From Halogranum rubrum (GTDB lineage: Archaea > Halobacteriota > Halobacteria > Halobacteriales > Haloferacaceae), in the NCBI RefSeq assembly GCF_900114455.1, contig NZ_FOTC01000002.1, positions 653,012-717,011 of the forward strand: 64,000 nucleotides of DNA. Direction: 5' to 3'. A program made the position numbers and the translations under genes. Under the pieces are notes generated by a model, which had not been told where the DNA came from, did not search any database, and was given only the letters and a program-made list of their open reading frames with translations. Positions within the stretch are counted from its first letter, which is position 1; each line of letters opens with the position of its first letter. Below are positions 43,993 to 53,608 of this stretch, piece by piece.

Positions 43993-45521
43993 TGATCGTC
44001 GAAGCACTAATCGCGTTCACGTTCGCCGCCGCACTGGTGACCTTCGTCGCGCCGAACAAGGTCGCTGGCAAGTTGGCGTTCGGACTCAGTCTGGTTCCCA
44101 TTCTCGGGAGCCTCTTCATGTGGAGTCAGTTCGACGCGACCGGCAACGCCCTCTTGGGCGGGTCGCTCGCGTTCGAAGAATCGTTCGCGTGGCTCACGCT
44201 CGCGGGCTACGAACTCTCGTGGCACACCGGTGTCGACGGGATTAGCATGCCGCTCGTCGTGCTCACGACGGTGCTCACGTCGCTGGCAATCGTCAGCGCG
44301 TGGACGCCCATCGACAGCCGACAGTCGCAGTTCTACGGCCTCTTCCTGTTCATGGAGGCGAACCTGCTCGGCGTCTTCACGGCGCTGGACTTCTTCATGT
44401 GGTTCGTCTTCTGGGAAGCCGTCCTCATCCCGATGTACTTACTCGTCGGTGTCTGGGGCGGCCCCCGCCGGAAGTACGCCGCAATCAAGTTCTTCGTCTA
44501 CACGAACATCGCGTCGCTCGTGATGTTCATCGGCTTCATGGCGCTGGTCTTCGGTCTCGGCGACTCGATTACGTCGCTCGGTCTCCCGGAGATTGCACAG
44601 GCGCTCCGCGCCGGTGAACTCGGCGGCTTCGGAGCCCTCGATGCCGACACGCTGAGACTCGTCGCCTTCGTGGCGATGTTCGTCGGGTTCGGTGTCAAGG
44701 TGCCAATCGTCCCGCTGCACACGTGGCTGCCGGACGCTCACGTCGAAGCCCCGACGCCGGCCTCGGTGATGCTGGCCGGTGTCCTCCTGAAGATGGGGAC
44801 CTACGCCCTGCTGCGGTTCAACTTCACGATGCTGCCGGAGACGGCGACGGCACTGGCGATTCCCATCGCTGCCATCGCCGCACTCAGCGTCATCTACGGC
44901 GCGATGCTCGCGCTGGCCCAGCAGGACCTCAAACGCATCGTCGCGTACTCCTCCGTGTCGTCGATGGGGTACGTCATCCTCGGTCTCATCGCCTACACCG
45001 TCTACGGTGTCGGCGGTGCGACCTTCCAGATGATCGCCCACGGCCTCATCTCCGGTCTGATGTTCATGGCCGTCGGCGTCATCTACAACACGACGCACAC
45101 GCGGATGGTCGGCGACATGTCCGGCATGGCCGACCGCATGCCCATCACGACGGGCATCTTCATCGCTGGCGCGTTCGGTTACATGGGACTACCCCTGATG
45201 GCCGGCTTCGCCGGTGAGTTCTTCATCTTCGTGGGCTCGTTCGGTTCGCAGGCACTCCCCTACGCACCAGTGTTCACGTCGATTGCGATGTTCGGTATCG
45301 TCATCGTCGCAGGCTACCTGCTGCTCGCGATGCAGCGGACCCTGTTCGGGTCGTTCCGCCTCGAAACCGACTACGAGGTCGGACGCGCACCCCGACACGA
45401 CACGCTCGCACTCGCGACGCTACTCGTGCTCGTCATCGCACTCGGTGTCGCACCAGACACCTTCTTCAGCATGATTACTGACGCGGTTACGCCGATTCTC
45501 GAGACGGGAGGTGGGCTCTGA
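43992..45521 (+). CDS. nuoM: NADH dehydrogenase-like complex subunit NuoM
   Basis: A 509-residue antiporter-like subunit with 13-14 helices. It has the conserved FWEAVLIPMYLLVGVWGG (acidic Glu), LHTWLPDAHVEAPTPASVMLAG and LKRIVAYSSVSSMGYV motifs. The ATG at 43992 shares one base with the nuoL stop; an in-frame GTG nine bases earlier was rejected. Its stop shares one base with the start of nuoN. Confidence 0.95.
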   Translation: MIVEALIAFTFAAALVTFVAPNKVAGKLAFGLSLVPILGSLFMWSQFDATGNALLGGSLAFEESFAWLTLAGYELSWHTGVDGISMPLVVLTTVLTSLAIVSAWTPIDSRQSQFYGLFLFMEANLLGVFTALDFFMWFVFWEAVLIPMYLLVGVWGGPRRKYAAIKFFVYTNIASLVMFIGFMALVFGLGDSITSLGLPEIAQALRAGELGGFGALDADTLRLVAFVAMFVGFGVKVPIVPLHTWLPDAHVEAPTPASVMLAGVLLKMGTYALLRFNFTMLPETATALAIPIAAIAALSVIYGAMLALAQQDLKRIVAYSSVSSMGYVILGLIAYTVYGVGGATFQMIAHGLISGLMFMAVGVIYNTTHTRMVGDMSGMADRMPITTGIFIAGAFGYMGLPLMAGFAGEFFIFVGSFGSQALPYAPVFTSIAMFGIVIVAGYLLLAMQRTLFGSFRLETDYEVGRAPRHDTLALATLLVLVIALGVAPDTFFSMITDAVTPILETGGGL

Positions 45522-47026
45522 TGTTGCTGCAGTCGCAACTGCCCAACTCGCTCGCGCTCGCACCAGTGCTCGTACTGGCGCTGACGGCGCTCCTCCTGCT
45601 CGTCGTCGACAGTATCGACCCGGATTCGACTAACAGCGCCGCACTCGCCGGCATCTCCGTCGTCGGGGCGCTGACGTCGCTCGGCTTCGCAGGCTGGTTC
45701 CTCTCTGCAGGCACCGGCCAGGTGTCGACCGGCGGCGGTATCTCACTCTACGGTGAGGCTCTCGTCGTCGACGGGATGGCCCTGTTCTTCATGGCCATCT
45801 TCGCCAGTGTCACGGCGATGGTCGCCATCGGGAGCTACGACTACCTCCGCGGGAAGCCTCACCAGGCGGAGTTCTACACGCTCGTCATGTTCGCCGCGAC
45901 CGGTATGGGCCTCATGGCCGCTGCCAACTCGCTGGCGACGGCGTTCGTCGCACTCGAACTCGCTTCGCTGCCCTCGTACGCGCTCGTCGCGTTCCTCAAG
46001 AAGAACCGAGGCAGCGTCGAGGCGGGGCTGAAGTACTTCCTCATCGGTGCCGTCTCGTCGGCCGTCTTCGTGTTCGGTATCAGCCTCGTCTACGCCGCGA
46101 CGGGGTCGATGGTGTTCAGCGACGTCGCCGAGGCACTCAATGGAACGGAGTTCGTCGGCGTCGCCGGTCTCGGCGTGCTGATGATCGCCGGTGGGTTCGC
46201 GTTCAAGACCGCCTCCGTCCCGTTCCACTTCTGGGCACCGGAGGCCTACGAGGGTGCACCTGCACCCATCAGCGCGTTCCTCTCGTCGGCGTCGAAGGCC
46301 GCCGGGTTCGCCGTCGCCTTCCGCGTCTTCACCGAGGCGTTCGCGCTGTCGGCCATCCCGGCCGGTATCGACTGGGTGCTCCTCTTCCAGATTCTGGCCG
46401 TCGTCACGATGACGCTCGGTAACTTCGCGGCCGCGACCCAAGAGAACGTCAAGCGGATGCTCGCGTACTCCAGCATCGGTCACGCTGGCTACGCGCTCAT
46501 CGGCCTCGCGGCGCTCTCTGCGGGTAGCGCACAGAACGGCAACGTCATGGGTGCCAGTATGGCACACCTGCTCGTCTACGGCTTCATGAACACGGGTGCG
46601 TTCCTGTTCATCGCGCTGACCGAGCACTGGGACATCGGCCGTCGCTTCGAGGACTTCAACGGACTGGGCTCGCAAGCACCCGTCGCCTGTGCGGCGATGA
46701 CGGTGTTCATGTTCAGTCTCGCTGGCCTGCCGCCGTTCGGCGGGTTCTTCTCGAAGTACTTCCTGTTTGCCGGCGCAATCGGCGCTGGCTTCTGGTGGCT
46801 CGCCGCCGTCGGCGCGGTCAACAGCGCACTGTCGCTGTTCTACTACTCCCGCGTCGTCAAGGCGATTTGGATCGAAGACCCCAGCGGGGAGTTCCAAATC
46901 ACTTCGAAACCAATCGGTCTCTACGCAGCAGTGATGATTGCGGCACTCGGCACGCTCGTGCTCCTGCCCGGCTTCGGGCCGGTCATCGAGATGGCCCAGA
47001 CCGCCGCAACCGCACTGTTCGCGTAA
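45521..47026 (+). CDS. nuoN: NADH dehydrogenase-like complex subunit NuoN
   Basis: A 501-residue antiporter-like subunit with about 14 helices and the conserved elements VALELASLPSYALVAF, VKRMLAYSSIGHAGYALIG and PPFGGFFSKYFLF. It ends the operon, with 150 bases of spacer before the next gene. No nuoE, nuoF or nuoG is found here. Confidence 0.95.
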   Translation: MLLQSQLPNSLALAPVLVLALTALLLLVVDSIDPDSTNSAALAGISVVGALTSLGFAGWFLSAGTGQVSTGGGISLYGEALVVDGMALFFMAIFASVTAMVAIGSYDYLRGKPHQAEFYTLVMFAATGMGLMAAANSLATAFVALELASLPSYALVAFLKKNRGSVEAGLKYFLIGAVSSAVFVFGISLVYAATGSMVFSDVAEALNGTEFVGVAGLGVLMIAGGFAFKTASVPFHFWAPEAYEGAPAPISAFLSSASKAAGFAVAFRVFTEAFALSAIPAGIDWVLLFQILAVVTMTLGNFAAATQENVKRMLAYSSIGHAGYALIGLAALSAGSAQNGNVMGASMAHLLVYGFMNTGAFLFIALTEHWDIGRRFEDFNGLGSQAPVACAAMTVFMFSLAGLPPFGGFFSKYFLFAGAIGAGFWWLAAVGAVNSALSLFYYSRVVKAIWIEDPSGEFQITSKPIGLYAAVMIAALGTLVLLPGFGPVIEMAQTAATALFA

Positions 47027-47176
47027 GACCACTCCGAGTTCTCACCCGTTCGACGGTCGGTCTTCTGCCGTCGCTTCTCAGACACCCGCTCCGACAGTGG
47101 CGACCCTTGTGAATCTTCCTCGGGGTGAGACAGACGTGACGGTAGGACTTTGACTCGTCAGTCCCTCGCGTTGGGT

Positions 47177-48724
47177 ATGGTCAGTCGGTTGGTGCTCGGG
47201 TGCGGGTCACTCGGCCACGACATCGTCGAGGAGGCGATCACCTGGCCCGGACGACTCCACGTCATCACGGACGAACAGAGTCGGGTCACGGCACTCCGCG
47301 ACGAGAGCGTCCGAGCGACCGTCGCAGATCCGACGGACCCCGACAGCTATCCCGAACGGACGGACATCGTCATCGTCGCCGACGACGACCCGAAACGAAA
47401 CCGTGCGGCGGCGACTGCCGCACGAGCGCAGTTTCCGGACGCGCTCCTCGTCGCCTCGACCGGGTTTGGGGCCGACGACGAGACGAAAGCGGCCATCGAA
47501 GCCGTCGCAGACCGCCTTATCGACCCCGAACAGCGAGTGGTCGACCGCATTCTCGACGTCTCGGCCGGTGACGACGCACGGCGGATGTGGAAACTCTTAG
47601 CGATTCTCCGGAACCTCGACGGCCCACTCGCCGTCGTGACCCACGACAACCCCGACCCGGACGCCATCGCCAGCGCTCTCGCACTCGCCCGCGTCGCCGA
47701 GTCCGTCGGCGTCGAGGCCGACGCCTGCTACTTCGGCGAAATTTCACACCAAGAGAACCGCGCGTTGGTCAACCTCCTCGACATCCGAATGAAGAACCTT
47801 CAGTCGGCGGCGGACCTCGAATCGTACGGTGGTGTCGCCCTCGTCGACCACTCCCGGCCCGGCGTAAACGACGGTCTCCCGGAGGATACCGACATCGACA
47901 TCGTCGTCGACCACCACCCGCCACGAGCGCCGGTCGAGGCTCGGTTCGTCGACCTCAGAAGCGACGTCGGCGCGACGAGTACGCTCCTCGCGAAGTATCT
48001 GGAGTTCTTCGGCATCACGCCGGAACGGACCATCGCGACGGCGCTGCTCTACGGGATTCGCGTCGACACGAAGGACTTCACGCGAGAGGTATCGGGGACG
48101 GACTTCGAGGCGGCAGCGTTCCTCTTGAACTTCGTCGACGCTGCGGTGCTCGAACGGGTCGAGACACCCAGCATGAACGCCGAGGTGTTCGAGACTATCG
48201 CTCGGGCGATCCGAAATCGTGAGCTACAGGGCGACGCACTCGCCACGTCCGTCGGCGAGATTCGTGACCGCGACGCGCTGGCACAGGCCGCAGACCGCCT
48301 GCTCAACATGGAGGGTGTCACGACGACGCTCGTCTACGGGTTCATGAACGGGACCGTCTACGCGTCGGGTCGAGCACGCGGGGCGGACCTCGACCTCGGC
48401 GAGACGCTTCGAGACGCCTTCGACCAAATCGGGAGCGCGGGCGGCCACGCCGACATGGCGGGCGCACAGATTCCGCTCGGAATCCTCAGCGACGTCGGGG
48501 CCGACTCCAAGGAGTCGCTGGCCGACGTGGTTCACGAAATCATCTCTGGACGGTTCTTCGAGACACTCAGAGACGCACCGAGTGCGCCGGACCGAGACAT
48601 CGGTCCCGGCCTCACGTTCGAGTATCCCACACCGGCCCACGACCACGCCGAGGAATCGGTCGACCTCGGAGACAGGGGACAGAAGGACGAAGAGAGCGAT
48701 ACGTCGGACGTCACCGAGGAGTGA
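47177..48724 (+). CDS. TrkA-N/DHH/DHHA1 domain phosphoesterase
   Basis: A 515-residue fusion. An NAD(P)-binding TrkA-N/RCK-like domain comes first (VLGCGSLGHDIVEEA, residues 6-20, with IVIVADDDPKRN). A DHH domain follows, with THDNPDPDAIASALAL and VVDHHPP as its metal motifs, and then a DHHA1 domain with GSAGGHADMAGAQIP. The acidic C-terminal tail is ~40 residues. DHH-DHHA1 enzymes cut cyclic dinucleotides, pAp or short RNA. The RCK-like part may sense a nucleotide. The ATG at 47177 was chosen over an upstream TTG. Confidence 0.88.
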   Translation: MVSRLVLGCGSLGHDIVEEAITWPGRLHVITDEQSRVTALRDESVRATVADPTDPDSYPERTDIVIVADDDPKRNRAAATAARAQFPDALLVASTGFGADDETKAAIEAVADRLIDPEQRVVDRILDVSAGDDARRMWKLLAILRNLDGPLAVVTHDNPDPDAIASALALARVAESVGVEADACYFGEISHQENRALVNLLDIRMKNLQSAADLESYGGVALVDHSRPGVNDGLPEDTDIDIVVDHHPPRAPVEARFVDLRSDVGATSTLLAKYLEFFGITPERTIATALLYGIRVDTKDFTREVSGTDFEAAAFLLNFVDAAVLERVETPSMNAEVFETIARAIRNRELQGDALATSVGEIRDRDALAQAADRLLNMEGVTTTLVYGFMNGTVYASGRARGADLDLGETLRDAFDQIGSAGGHADMAGAQIPLGILSDVGADSKESLADVVHEIISGRFFETLRDAPSAPDRDIGPGLTFEYPTPAHDHAEESVDLGDRGQKDEESDTSDVTEE

Positions 48725-48775
48725 CCGACCCCAGCGGCACCAGTCTTTTGCCACCGAGTCGCGTACTCCTGGCCA

Positions 48776-49558
48776 ATGAGTGGGAAAGCACCCGTGAAAG
48801 ACTACATGACTAGAGACGTCCAGACCGTCTCACCGGACGACACGGTGGAGGAAGTTGCCCGCCGTATCACCGAGAGCGACGGCCACAACGGGTTTCCGGT
48901 CTGTCACGGGCGACGTGTCGAAGGGTTCGTCACGGCCCGTGACCTGTTGCTCGCCGACGACGAGGCACCTATCTTCACCGTGATGACCGACGAGTTAGTC
49001 GTCGCTCACCCCGAGATGGACGTCAACGACGCCGCACGGGTCATCCTCCGCTCGGGGATTCAGAAACTCCCCGTCGTCGACGACGCGAGCAACCTCGTCG
49101 GCATCATCTCGAATACGGATGTAGTACGTAGTCAGATAGAGCGTGCGACGCCCGAGAAAGTCGGGAAGCTGATGCGGACGCTCGAACAGATTCACGGCAT
49201 CTCCGTCACCCAAAAGAGAGGAACGGTCGAACTGGCTGACCTCATCCCCACGCAGGCCCGCGTCTACGCCGACGAGTTAGAGGGCCGGCAGTACGAACTC
49301 GAACGCGGACTCGCCGAACCGCTCGTCGTCATCGACAGCAACGGGACGTTGCTCCTCGCAGACGGCCACCACCGCGTGATGGCAGCCCACGGTATCGGTA
49401 TCGAGGAGATGGACGCCTACATCATCGTCGTCGACGAGGACGTCGAACTCGGGATGCAGCGAACCGCCGAGAAAGAAGGATTGGCCTCTATCGAGGACAT
49501 CAGCGTCGTCGACTACGCACGACATCCGCTGGTGGAAACGACGAAGCGGTTCCAATAG
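48776..49558 (+). CDS. twin-CBS domain protein with ParB/Srx-fold domain
   Basis: A 260-residue protein with two CBS domains (about 8-60 and 65-120, DYMTRDVQTVSPDDTVEEVA and GIQKLPVVDDASNLVGIIS) and then a ParB-fold domain with LLLADGHHRVMAAHGIGIEE. Similar domains include ParB-like proteins and the archaeal free serine kinase, whose active site has the same DGHHR motif. There is no DNA-binding HTH after the ParB part, so a small-molecule kinase is at least as likely as a partition role. A TATA-like TCTTTTGCC is about 30 bases upstream. Confidence 0.8.
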   Translation: MSGKAPVKDYMTRDVQTVSPDDTVEEVARRITESDGHNGFPVCHGRRVEGFVTARDLLLADDEAPIFTVMTDELVVAHPEMDVNDAARVILRSGIQKLPVVDDASNLVGIISNTDVVRSQIERATPEKVGKLMRTLEQIHGISVTQKRGTVELADLIPTQARVYADELEGRQYELERGLAEPLVVIDSNGTLLLADGHHRVMAAHGIGIEEMDAYIIVVDEDVELGMQRTAEKEGLASIEDISVVDYARHPLVETTKRFQ

Positions 49559-49605
49559 TTCGAATTCGTCGACATCTTTAGCAAACAGCCACGAGAACGC
49601 CGCCT

Positions 49606-50007
49606 ATGTCCCTCGCTGTCGAAGTCGCTCGTACCCTCCTCATCGGCCTCGTCATCGGACCCACCATGTACGTCGTCCACAACGGCGTCGACAGTCTCTC
49701 TCGGCGGGCCGTCGCCGTCGTGGCCGGTCTCTTCGTCTCCCTCTGTGCGTTTCTCTTCGTCGTGTCGCCACACGAACTCCGTGGCGTGGGTCTTCAACTC
49801 GTCGCCGTCGTCGTCTTGGGCGTCTCCTTCTGGGTCTACTACGACGCACTCGACCGACTCTCGAACCTCGAAGCGGCCGTTTGGGCACTCGGCGTTCTCT
49901 GTCTCGGTCTCGTCTCGTTTCTCGGCGTCGGCTACGCTCTCCTCGCGGTACTCACCGTCGTGGGCTACGTCGCCCGAACGCGGGTCGTCGCTTCGACGGC
50001 TCAGTGA
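49606..50007 (+). CDS. four- to five-helix membrane protein, hypothetical
   Basis: A 133-residue protein with hydrophobic segments at about 5-23, 31-50, 57-78, 88-105 and 108-124, and few charged residues. A TATA-like CTTTAGC lies about 30 bases before its ATG. No family was recognised and no neighbour hints at a role. Confidence 0.68.
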   Translation: MSLAVEVARTLLIGLVIGPTMYVVHNGVDSLSRRAVAVVAGLFVSLCAFLFVVSPHELRGVGLQLVAVVVLGVSFWVYYDALDRLSNLEAAVWALGVLCLGLVSFLGVGYALLAVLTVVGYVARTRVVASTAQ

Positions 50008-50091
50008 GAGTCTCTCCTCGCCTGCTCCGCCGTGTCACTCTGTCTCGTGGTTGCCAAACCGTTATCTTCGGGCCACGCCCACGTTCACCGA

Positions 50092-51114
50092 ATGTCTCAG
50101 CCCTCCGTGATGGTCGACGGAGACCACTCGACTGAATTCGACAGCACTCCCGCCGTCTCGGTCCGTCACCTCTCGAAGTCCTACGGTGACCTCATCGCCG
50201 TCGACGACGTCTCCTTCGACGTCGACTCCGGCACCGTCGTCGGCCTCCTCGGCCCGAACGGTGCCGGGAAGACGACGCTCATCAAGTCGATGCTCGGTCT
50301 CGTCGTTCCCACGTCTGGAACTGTTGAGATAGAGGGTATCAGCGTCCACGACGACCCGACGGCCGCCTACGGCCACGTCGGCGCGATGCTCGAAGGCGCA
50401 CGTAACGTCTACTGGCGACTCAGCGTCCGCGAGAACCTCGAGTTCTTCGCCGGACTCGCCGGTCATCGACCGAGCGAGGTTCGCGAGCGTCACGACCGAT
50501 TGCTCGACCAGTTCGGCCTCGCAGAGAAGGCCGACGTGGCGGTCAACGACCTCTCGCGGGGGATGAAACAGAAGGTTGCACTGGCGTGTACGCTCTCTCG
50601 CGACGTCTCCGTGGCCTTCCTCGACGAACCGACGCTCGGCCTCGACGTCGAGAGTTCGATGGACCTGCGCCGCGAACTTCGTCGACTCGCCGACCACGAC
50701 TCGATGACTGTCGTCCTCTCCAGTCACGACATGGACGTCATCGAAGACGTCTGTGACCGTGTGCTCATCGTCAACGACGGCCACCTCGTCGCCGACGATA
50801 CGGTGAGAAACCTCGTCGACCTCTTTCGAACCCAACGCTACCGACTCACGCTGGATGCACTCCCGCCGGACGCGACGCGGACACGACTCGCCGAGAGCTA
50901 CGGTGTCGACGACGACGAGTGGACGACGACGGGCGAGGGAGTCGAGTTCGAGGCGACACTCGCAGACGGCGCAGAACTCCACGCGCTGCTCGGCGTCTTG
51001 CTCGACGCTGGCTGTGCGGTCCACGGCGTGACGAGTCTCGACTCGGACCTCGGGGACGCGTTCCTGGAGTTGACGGACCGAGCGTCGCCGGCAGAACGAG
51101 GACGTGAGCGCTGA
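50092..51114 (+). CDS. ABC transporter ATP-binding protein, drug/lipid exporter type
   Basis: A 340-residue ATPase with Walker A GPNGAGKTTLIKS, a signature region NDLSRGMKQKVALA (the second Ser-Arg-Gly-Met variant of LSGGQ), Walker B VAFLDEPTLGLD and a switch His in SSHDMDV. A C-terminal regulatory stretch of ~100 residues follows. A TATA-like GTTATCTT is centred 28 bases before the ATG at 50092, which rules out the ATG 60 bases upstream. Its stop shares one base with the permease start (TGATG). Confidence 0.92.
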   Translation: MSQPSVMVDGDHSTEFDSTPAVSVRHLSKSYGDLIAVDDVSFDVDSGTVVGLLGPNGAGKTTLIKSMLGLVVPTSGTVEIEGISVHDDPTAAYGHVGAMLEGARNVYWRLSVRENLEFFAGLAGHRPSEVRERHDRLLDQFGLAEKADVAVNDLSRGMKQKVALACTLSRDVSVAFLDEPTLGLDVESSMDLRRELRRLADHDSMTVVLSSHDMDVIEDVCDRVLIVNDGHLVADDTVRNLVDLFRTQRYRLTLDALPPDATRTRLAESYGVDDDEWTTTGEGVEFEATLADGAELHALLGVLLDAGCAVHGVTSLDSDLGDAFLELTDRASPAERGRER

Positions 51115-51884
51115 TGCGGACGACGGTACTCGTCTCCGCGATTGCGCGCAAGCAACTCATCTTGCTCACCCGGTATCCGCTGAACACGGCGTCGCAACTC
51201 GTGGGGTTGTACATCTTCTTCGCGCTGTTGTTCTTCGGCGGACAGGCCATCGGTGGCCCGGCGATAGGCGAGTCGCTGAGCGGCCTCATCGTCGGCTTCT
51301 TCCTGTTCACGATGTCGGTGACGGCCTACGCGGGGCTCTCGTGGGCGCTCACTCGTGAGGCACAGTGGGGAACGCTCGAACAACTCTACATGTCGCCGTA
51401 CGGGTTCGGGCGCGTGATGGCCGTCACTGTCGGCGTGAACCTCCTGGTCAGCCTCGCCTACGGCGGGTTTATCCTCGCGTCGATGCTCCTGACGACCGGT
51501 CGGACGCTCACCGTCGACCCACTCACCATCGTGCCGCTCGTGGTGCTCACGCTCGGGTCGGCAATCGGCGTGGGCTTCGTCTTCGGTGGCCTCGCACTCG
51601 TCTACAAGCGTATCGAGAACATCTTCCAACTCGTCCAGTTCGGGTTCATCCTGCTCATCGCCGCGCCCGTCGACGCCTACCCGTTCCTCCGGGTGTTCCC
51701 GCTCGCACAGGGTGGGAACCTCCTCCAGCGTGCGATGCGCGACGGCGTCCATCTCTGGGAGTTCGCGCCGACGGAACTGTTCGTCCTCGTCGCGACGGCA
51801 GTCGGCTACACCGTTCTCGGCTATCTCTTCTTTCAGCGGTCGAGTGACAAGGCTCGTCGAGACGGCGTCCTCGGTCACTACTGA
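51114..51884 (+). CDS. ABC-2 family transporter permease
   Basis: A 256-residue permease with six membrane helices and the cytoplasmic loop EAQWGTLEQLYMSPYGFGRVM typical of ABC-2 exporters. It is coupled to the ATPase by a one-base overlap. The substrate is unknown. Confidence 0.9.
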   Translation: MRTTVLVSAIARKQLILLTRYPLNTASQLVGLYIFFALLFFGGQAIGGPAIGESLSGLIVGFFLFTMSVTAYAGLSWALTREAQWGTLEQLYMSPYGFGRVMAVTVGVNLLVSLAYGGFILASMLLTTGRTLTVDPLTIVPLVVLTLGSAIGVGFVFGGLALVYKRIENIFQLVQFGFILLIAAPVDAYPFLRVFPLAQGGNLLQRAMRDGVHLWEFAPTELFVLVATAVGYTVLGYLFFQRSSDKARRDGVLGHY

Positions 51885-51897
51885 CGTTCGACTTTGA

Positions 51898-52140
51898 CTA
51901 CCGACCGCTCGGCTGTTCGACGTCGAACTCGGTCTGCCACGCTTCGATGATGGCTTTCGCGGCCGGTTCGCTCTCTGCGGTCTCTCGTTTGTAGAACTGT
52001 CCTTCGGGTGCCTGAAAGAGGCGGTCGAAGCGGACGGCGAAGCTTCCGTCGTGGCGACGTCGCATGCGGATGTTCGCGTGTCCGTCGGAACGTTCCCACT
52101 CGGTCGTCGTGTCGTCCGGTGTCGACTCGGTCCAACTCAT
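51898..52140 (-). CDS. small haloarchaeal hypothetical protein
   Basis: An 80-residue soluble protein starting MSWTESTPDDTTTEWERSDG with a basic centre (IRMRRRHDGSFAVRFDRLFQ) and a helical acidic end. It converges on the permease gene with a 13-base gap and is divergent from the MFS gene. The long ORF running further upstream overlaps the MFS gene and is a shadow. The family looks conserved only in haloarchaea; function unknown. Confidence 0.65.
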   Translation of the reverse strand: MSWTESTPDDTTTEWERSDGHANIRMRRRHDGSFAVRFDRLFQAPEGQFYKRETAESEPAAKAIIEAWQTEFDVEQPSGR

Positions 52141-52255
52141 ACACGCTCTTTCGGAACCCACCGGTAACAAACTACTCGCTCTGTGGCGGGGTGTCCCGTC
52201 GCATCGTCTCGTCGCTGCGCTGCTACAACGCCCCCGCGTCTCACAGACCGATGTC

Positions 52256-52263
52256 GTTAATCT
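52256..52263 (+). promoter_or_regulatory. TATA-like box of the MFS transporter gene
   Basis: GTTAATCT is centred about 26 bases before the GTG at 52285, which supports the GTG as a leaderless start. Confidence 0.5.
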
Positions 52264-52284
52264 CACCGCCTCGAACGTTCTGCT

Positions 52285-53589
52285 GTGACAGTCGAGAACC
52301 CTCGTCGGGCACTCGCCGTCGTCTTCGGCATCGTCTTCATCGACTTGCTGGGATTCGGTATCCTCATCCCTGTCATCCCGCTCTACGCGCTCAGTTTCGG
52401 CGCGAGCGAGTTCGTCGGGAGTCTCCTTATCGCCTCCTACTCGGCGATGCAGTTTCTCGCCGCACCGTTCCTGGGTCGACTCTCGGATACGCGTGGTCGG
52501 CGACCCGTCCTCCTCGTCTCGCTGACGGGGAGCGTCGTCGCGTGGACGCTGTTCGGTCTCGCCGGGTCGTTGGTGGTGCTCTTTCTCGCCCGGATGCTCG
52601 CCGGGGCGATGGGCGGAAACATCGCTACCGCACAGGCGTACATCGCCGACATCACGCCACCGGAAGACCGCGCGAAGGGACTCGGTCTGCTCGGTGCGGC
52701 GTTCGGTCTCGGCTTCGTTTTCGGCCCGGCGCTCGGCGGCTTCTTCGCCAGCGAGACGGTACTCAGCGTCGCCCGAGACGTGCTTCCGGCCGTCGTTCCG
52801 GTGAGCGAGTTTACCCTCCCGAGTTTCGCCGCGGCGGTCATCACGGCGGCGAATCTCCTCCTCGCGTTCGTCGTCCTCCCCGAGTCTCGACCACCGGAGG
52901 AACGTGACGACGTCCCCGTCCAAGAACGTGAGTCTCGACTGCAACAACTCCGAGACGCGCTCACGACCGAAGGACTCGGCGCACTCGTCGTCTCGTTCTT
53001 CCTCGTCTCCTTCGCGTTCTCGGCACTGGAGAGTCAGTTCATCTTCCTCACCAACGACCAGTACGGCTACGGCGCGACGGAGAACGCGCTGCTCTTGACG
53101 TACTTCGGCGTCGTCATCGCCGTCGTCCAGGGTGGGCTCGTCGGCCCGTTGACCGAGCGGTTCGGCGAGTACCGACTCGCCATCGTTGGGGCGGCGATTC
53201 AAGTAGTGACGCTCGCGGCCGTCCCGTTCGCACCTCGTCTCGCTCCACTCGTTCCGAACGTCGGGCGACTCCTACCGGTCGGTCCGACGGTCCCCGCCGC
53301 AATCGTCGCGCTGTTCGTCGTCGTGACGCCACTGGCGACGGGCAACGCCCTTACGAACGTCTCGCTGAATACGTTAGTCTCGCGGGCGGCGAGCGCCGAC
53401 GACCAAGGCGGGGCATTCGGGTTGACGCAGAGTGCGGGTAGTCTCGCACGGACGTTCGGCCCGGCGCTCGCTGGCGCGCTCTACACGGGAATCGCGTTCT
53501 GGTCACCGTTCGTCGCCGGTGGACTGTTGATGATTCCTATCGTCGTCCTCCTCTCGACTGTCGACCGGAGTACACTCACTGAAGGCTAA
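52285..53589 (+). CDS. major facilitator superfamily transporter
   Basis: A 434-residue transporter with 12 membrane helices. The MFS motif A loop between helices 2 and 3 is clear (FLGRLSDTRGRRPVLLVSL), and the N-terminal half is like tetracycline/multidrug exporters (DHA1 type): VVFGIVFIDLLGFGILIPVI. The start is a GTG; no ATG in frame fits the first helix. Its substrate is unknown. Confidence 0.9.
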   Translation: MTVENPRRALAVVFGIVFIDLLGFGILIPVIPLYALSFGASEFVGSLLIASYSAMQFLAAPFLGRLSDTRGRRPVLLVSLTGSVVAWTLFGLAGSLVVLFLARMLAGAMGGNIATAQAYIADITPPEDRAKGLGLLGAAFGLGFVFGPALGGFFASETVLSVARDVLPAVVPVSEFTLPSFAAAVITAANLLLAFVVLPESRPPEERDDVPVQERESRLQQLRDALTTEGLGALVVSFFLVSFAFSALESQFIFLTNDQYGYGATENALLLTYFGVVIAVVQGGLVGPLTERFGEYRLAIVGAAIQVVTLAAVPFAPRLAPLVPNVGRLLPVGPTVPAAIVALFVVVTPLATGNALTNVSLNTLVSRAASADDQGGAFGLTQSAGSLARTFGPALAGALYTGIAFWSPFVAGGLLMIPIVVLLSTVDRSTLTEG

Positions 53590-53608
53590 CTCTAACGCCG
53601 GCGACTAC

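Noticed and set aside
42586-44007. 473-aa minus-strand open frame opposite nuoL
   Set aside because: Shadow of nuoL; charged low-complexity translation with no domain.
45743-47032. 429-aa minus-strand open frame opposite nuoN
   Set aside because: Antisense shadow with Arg/Glu/Asp/Gly bias and no signal of a real family.
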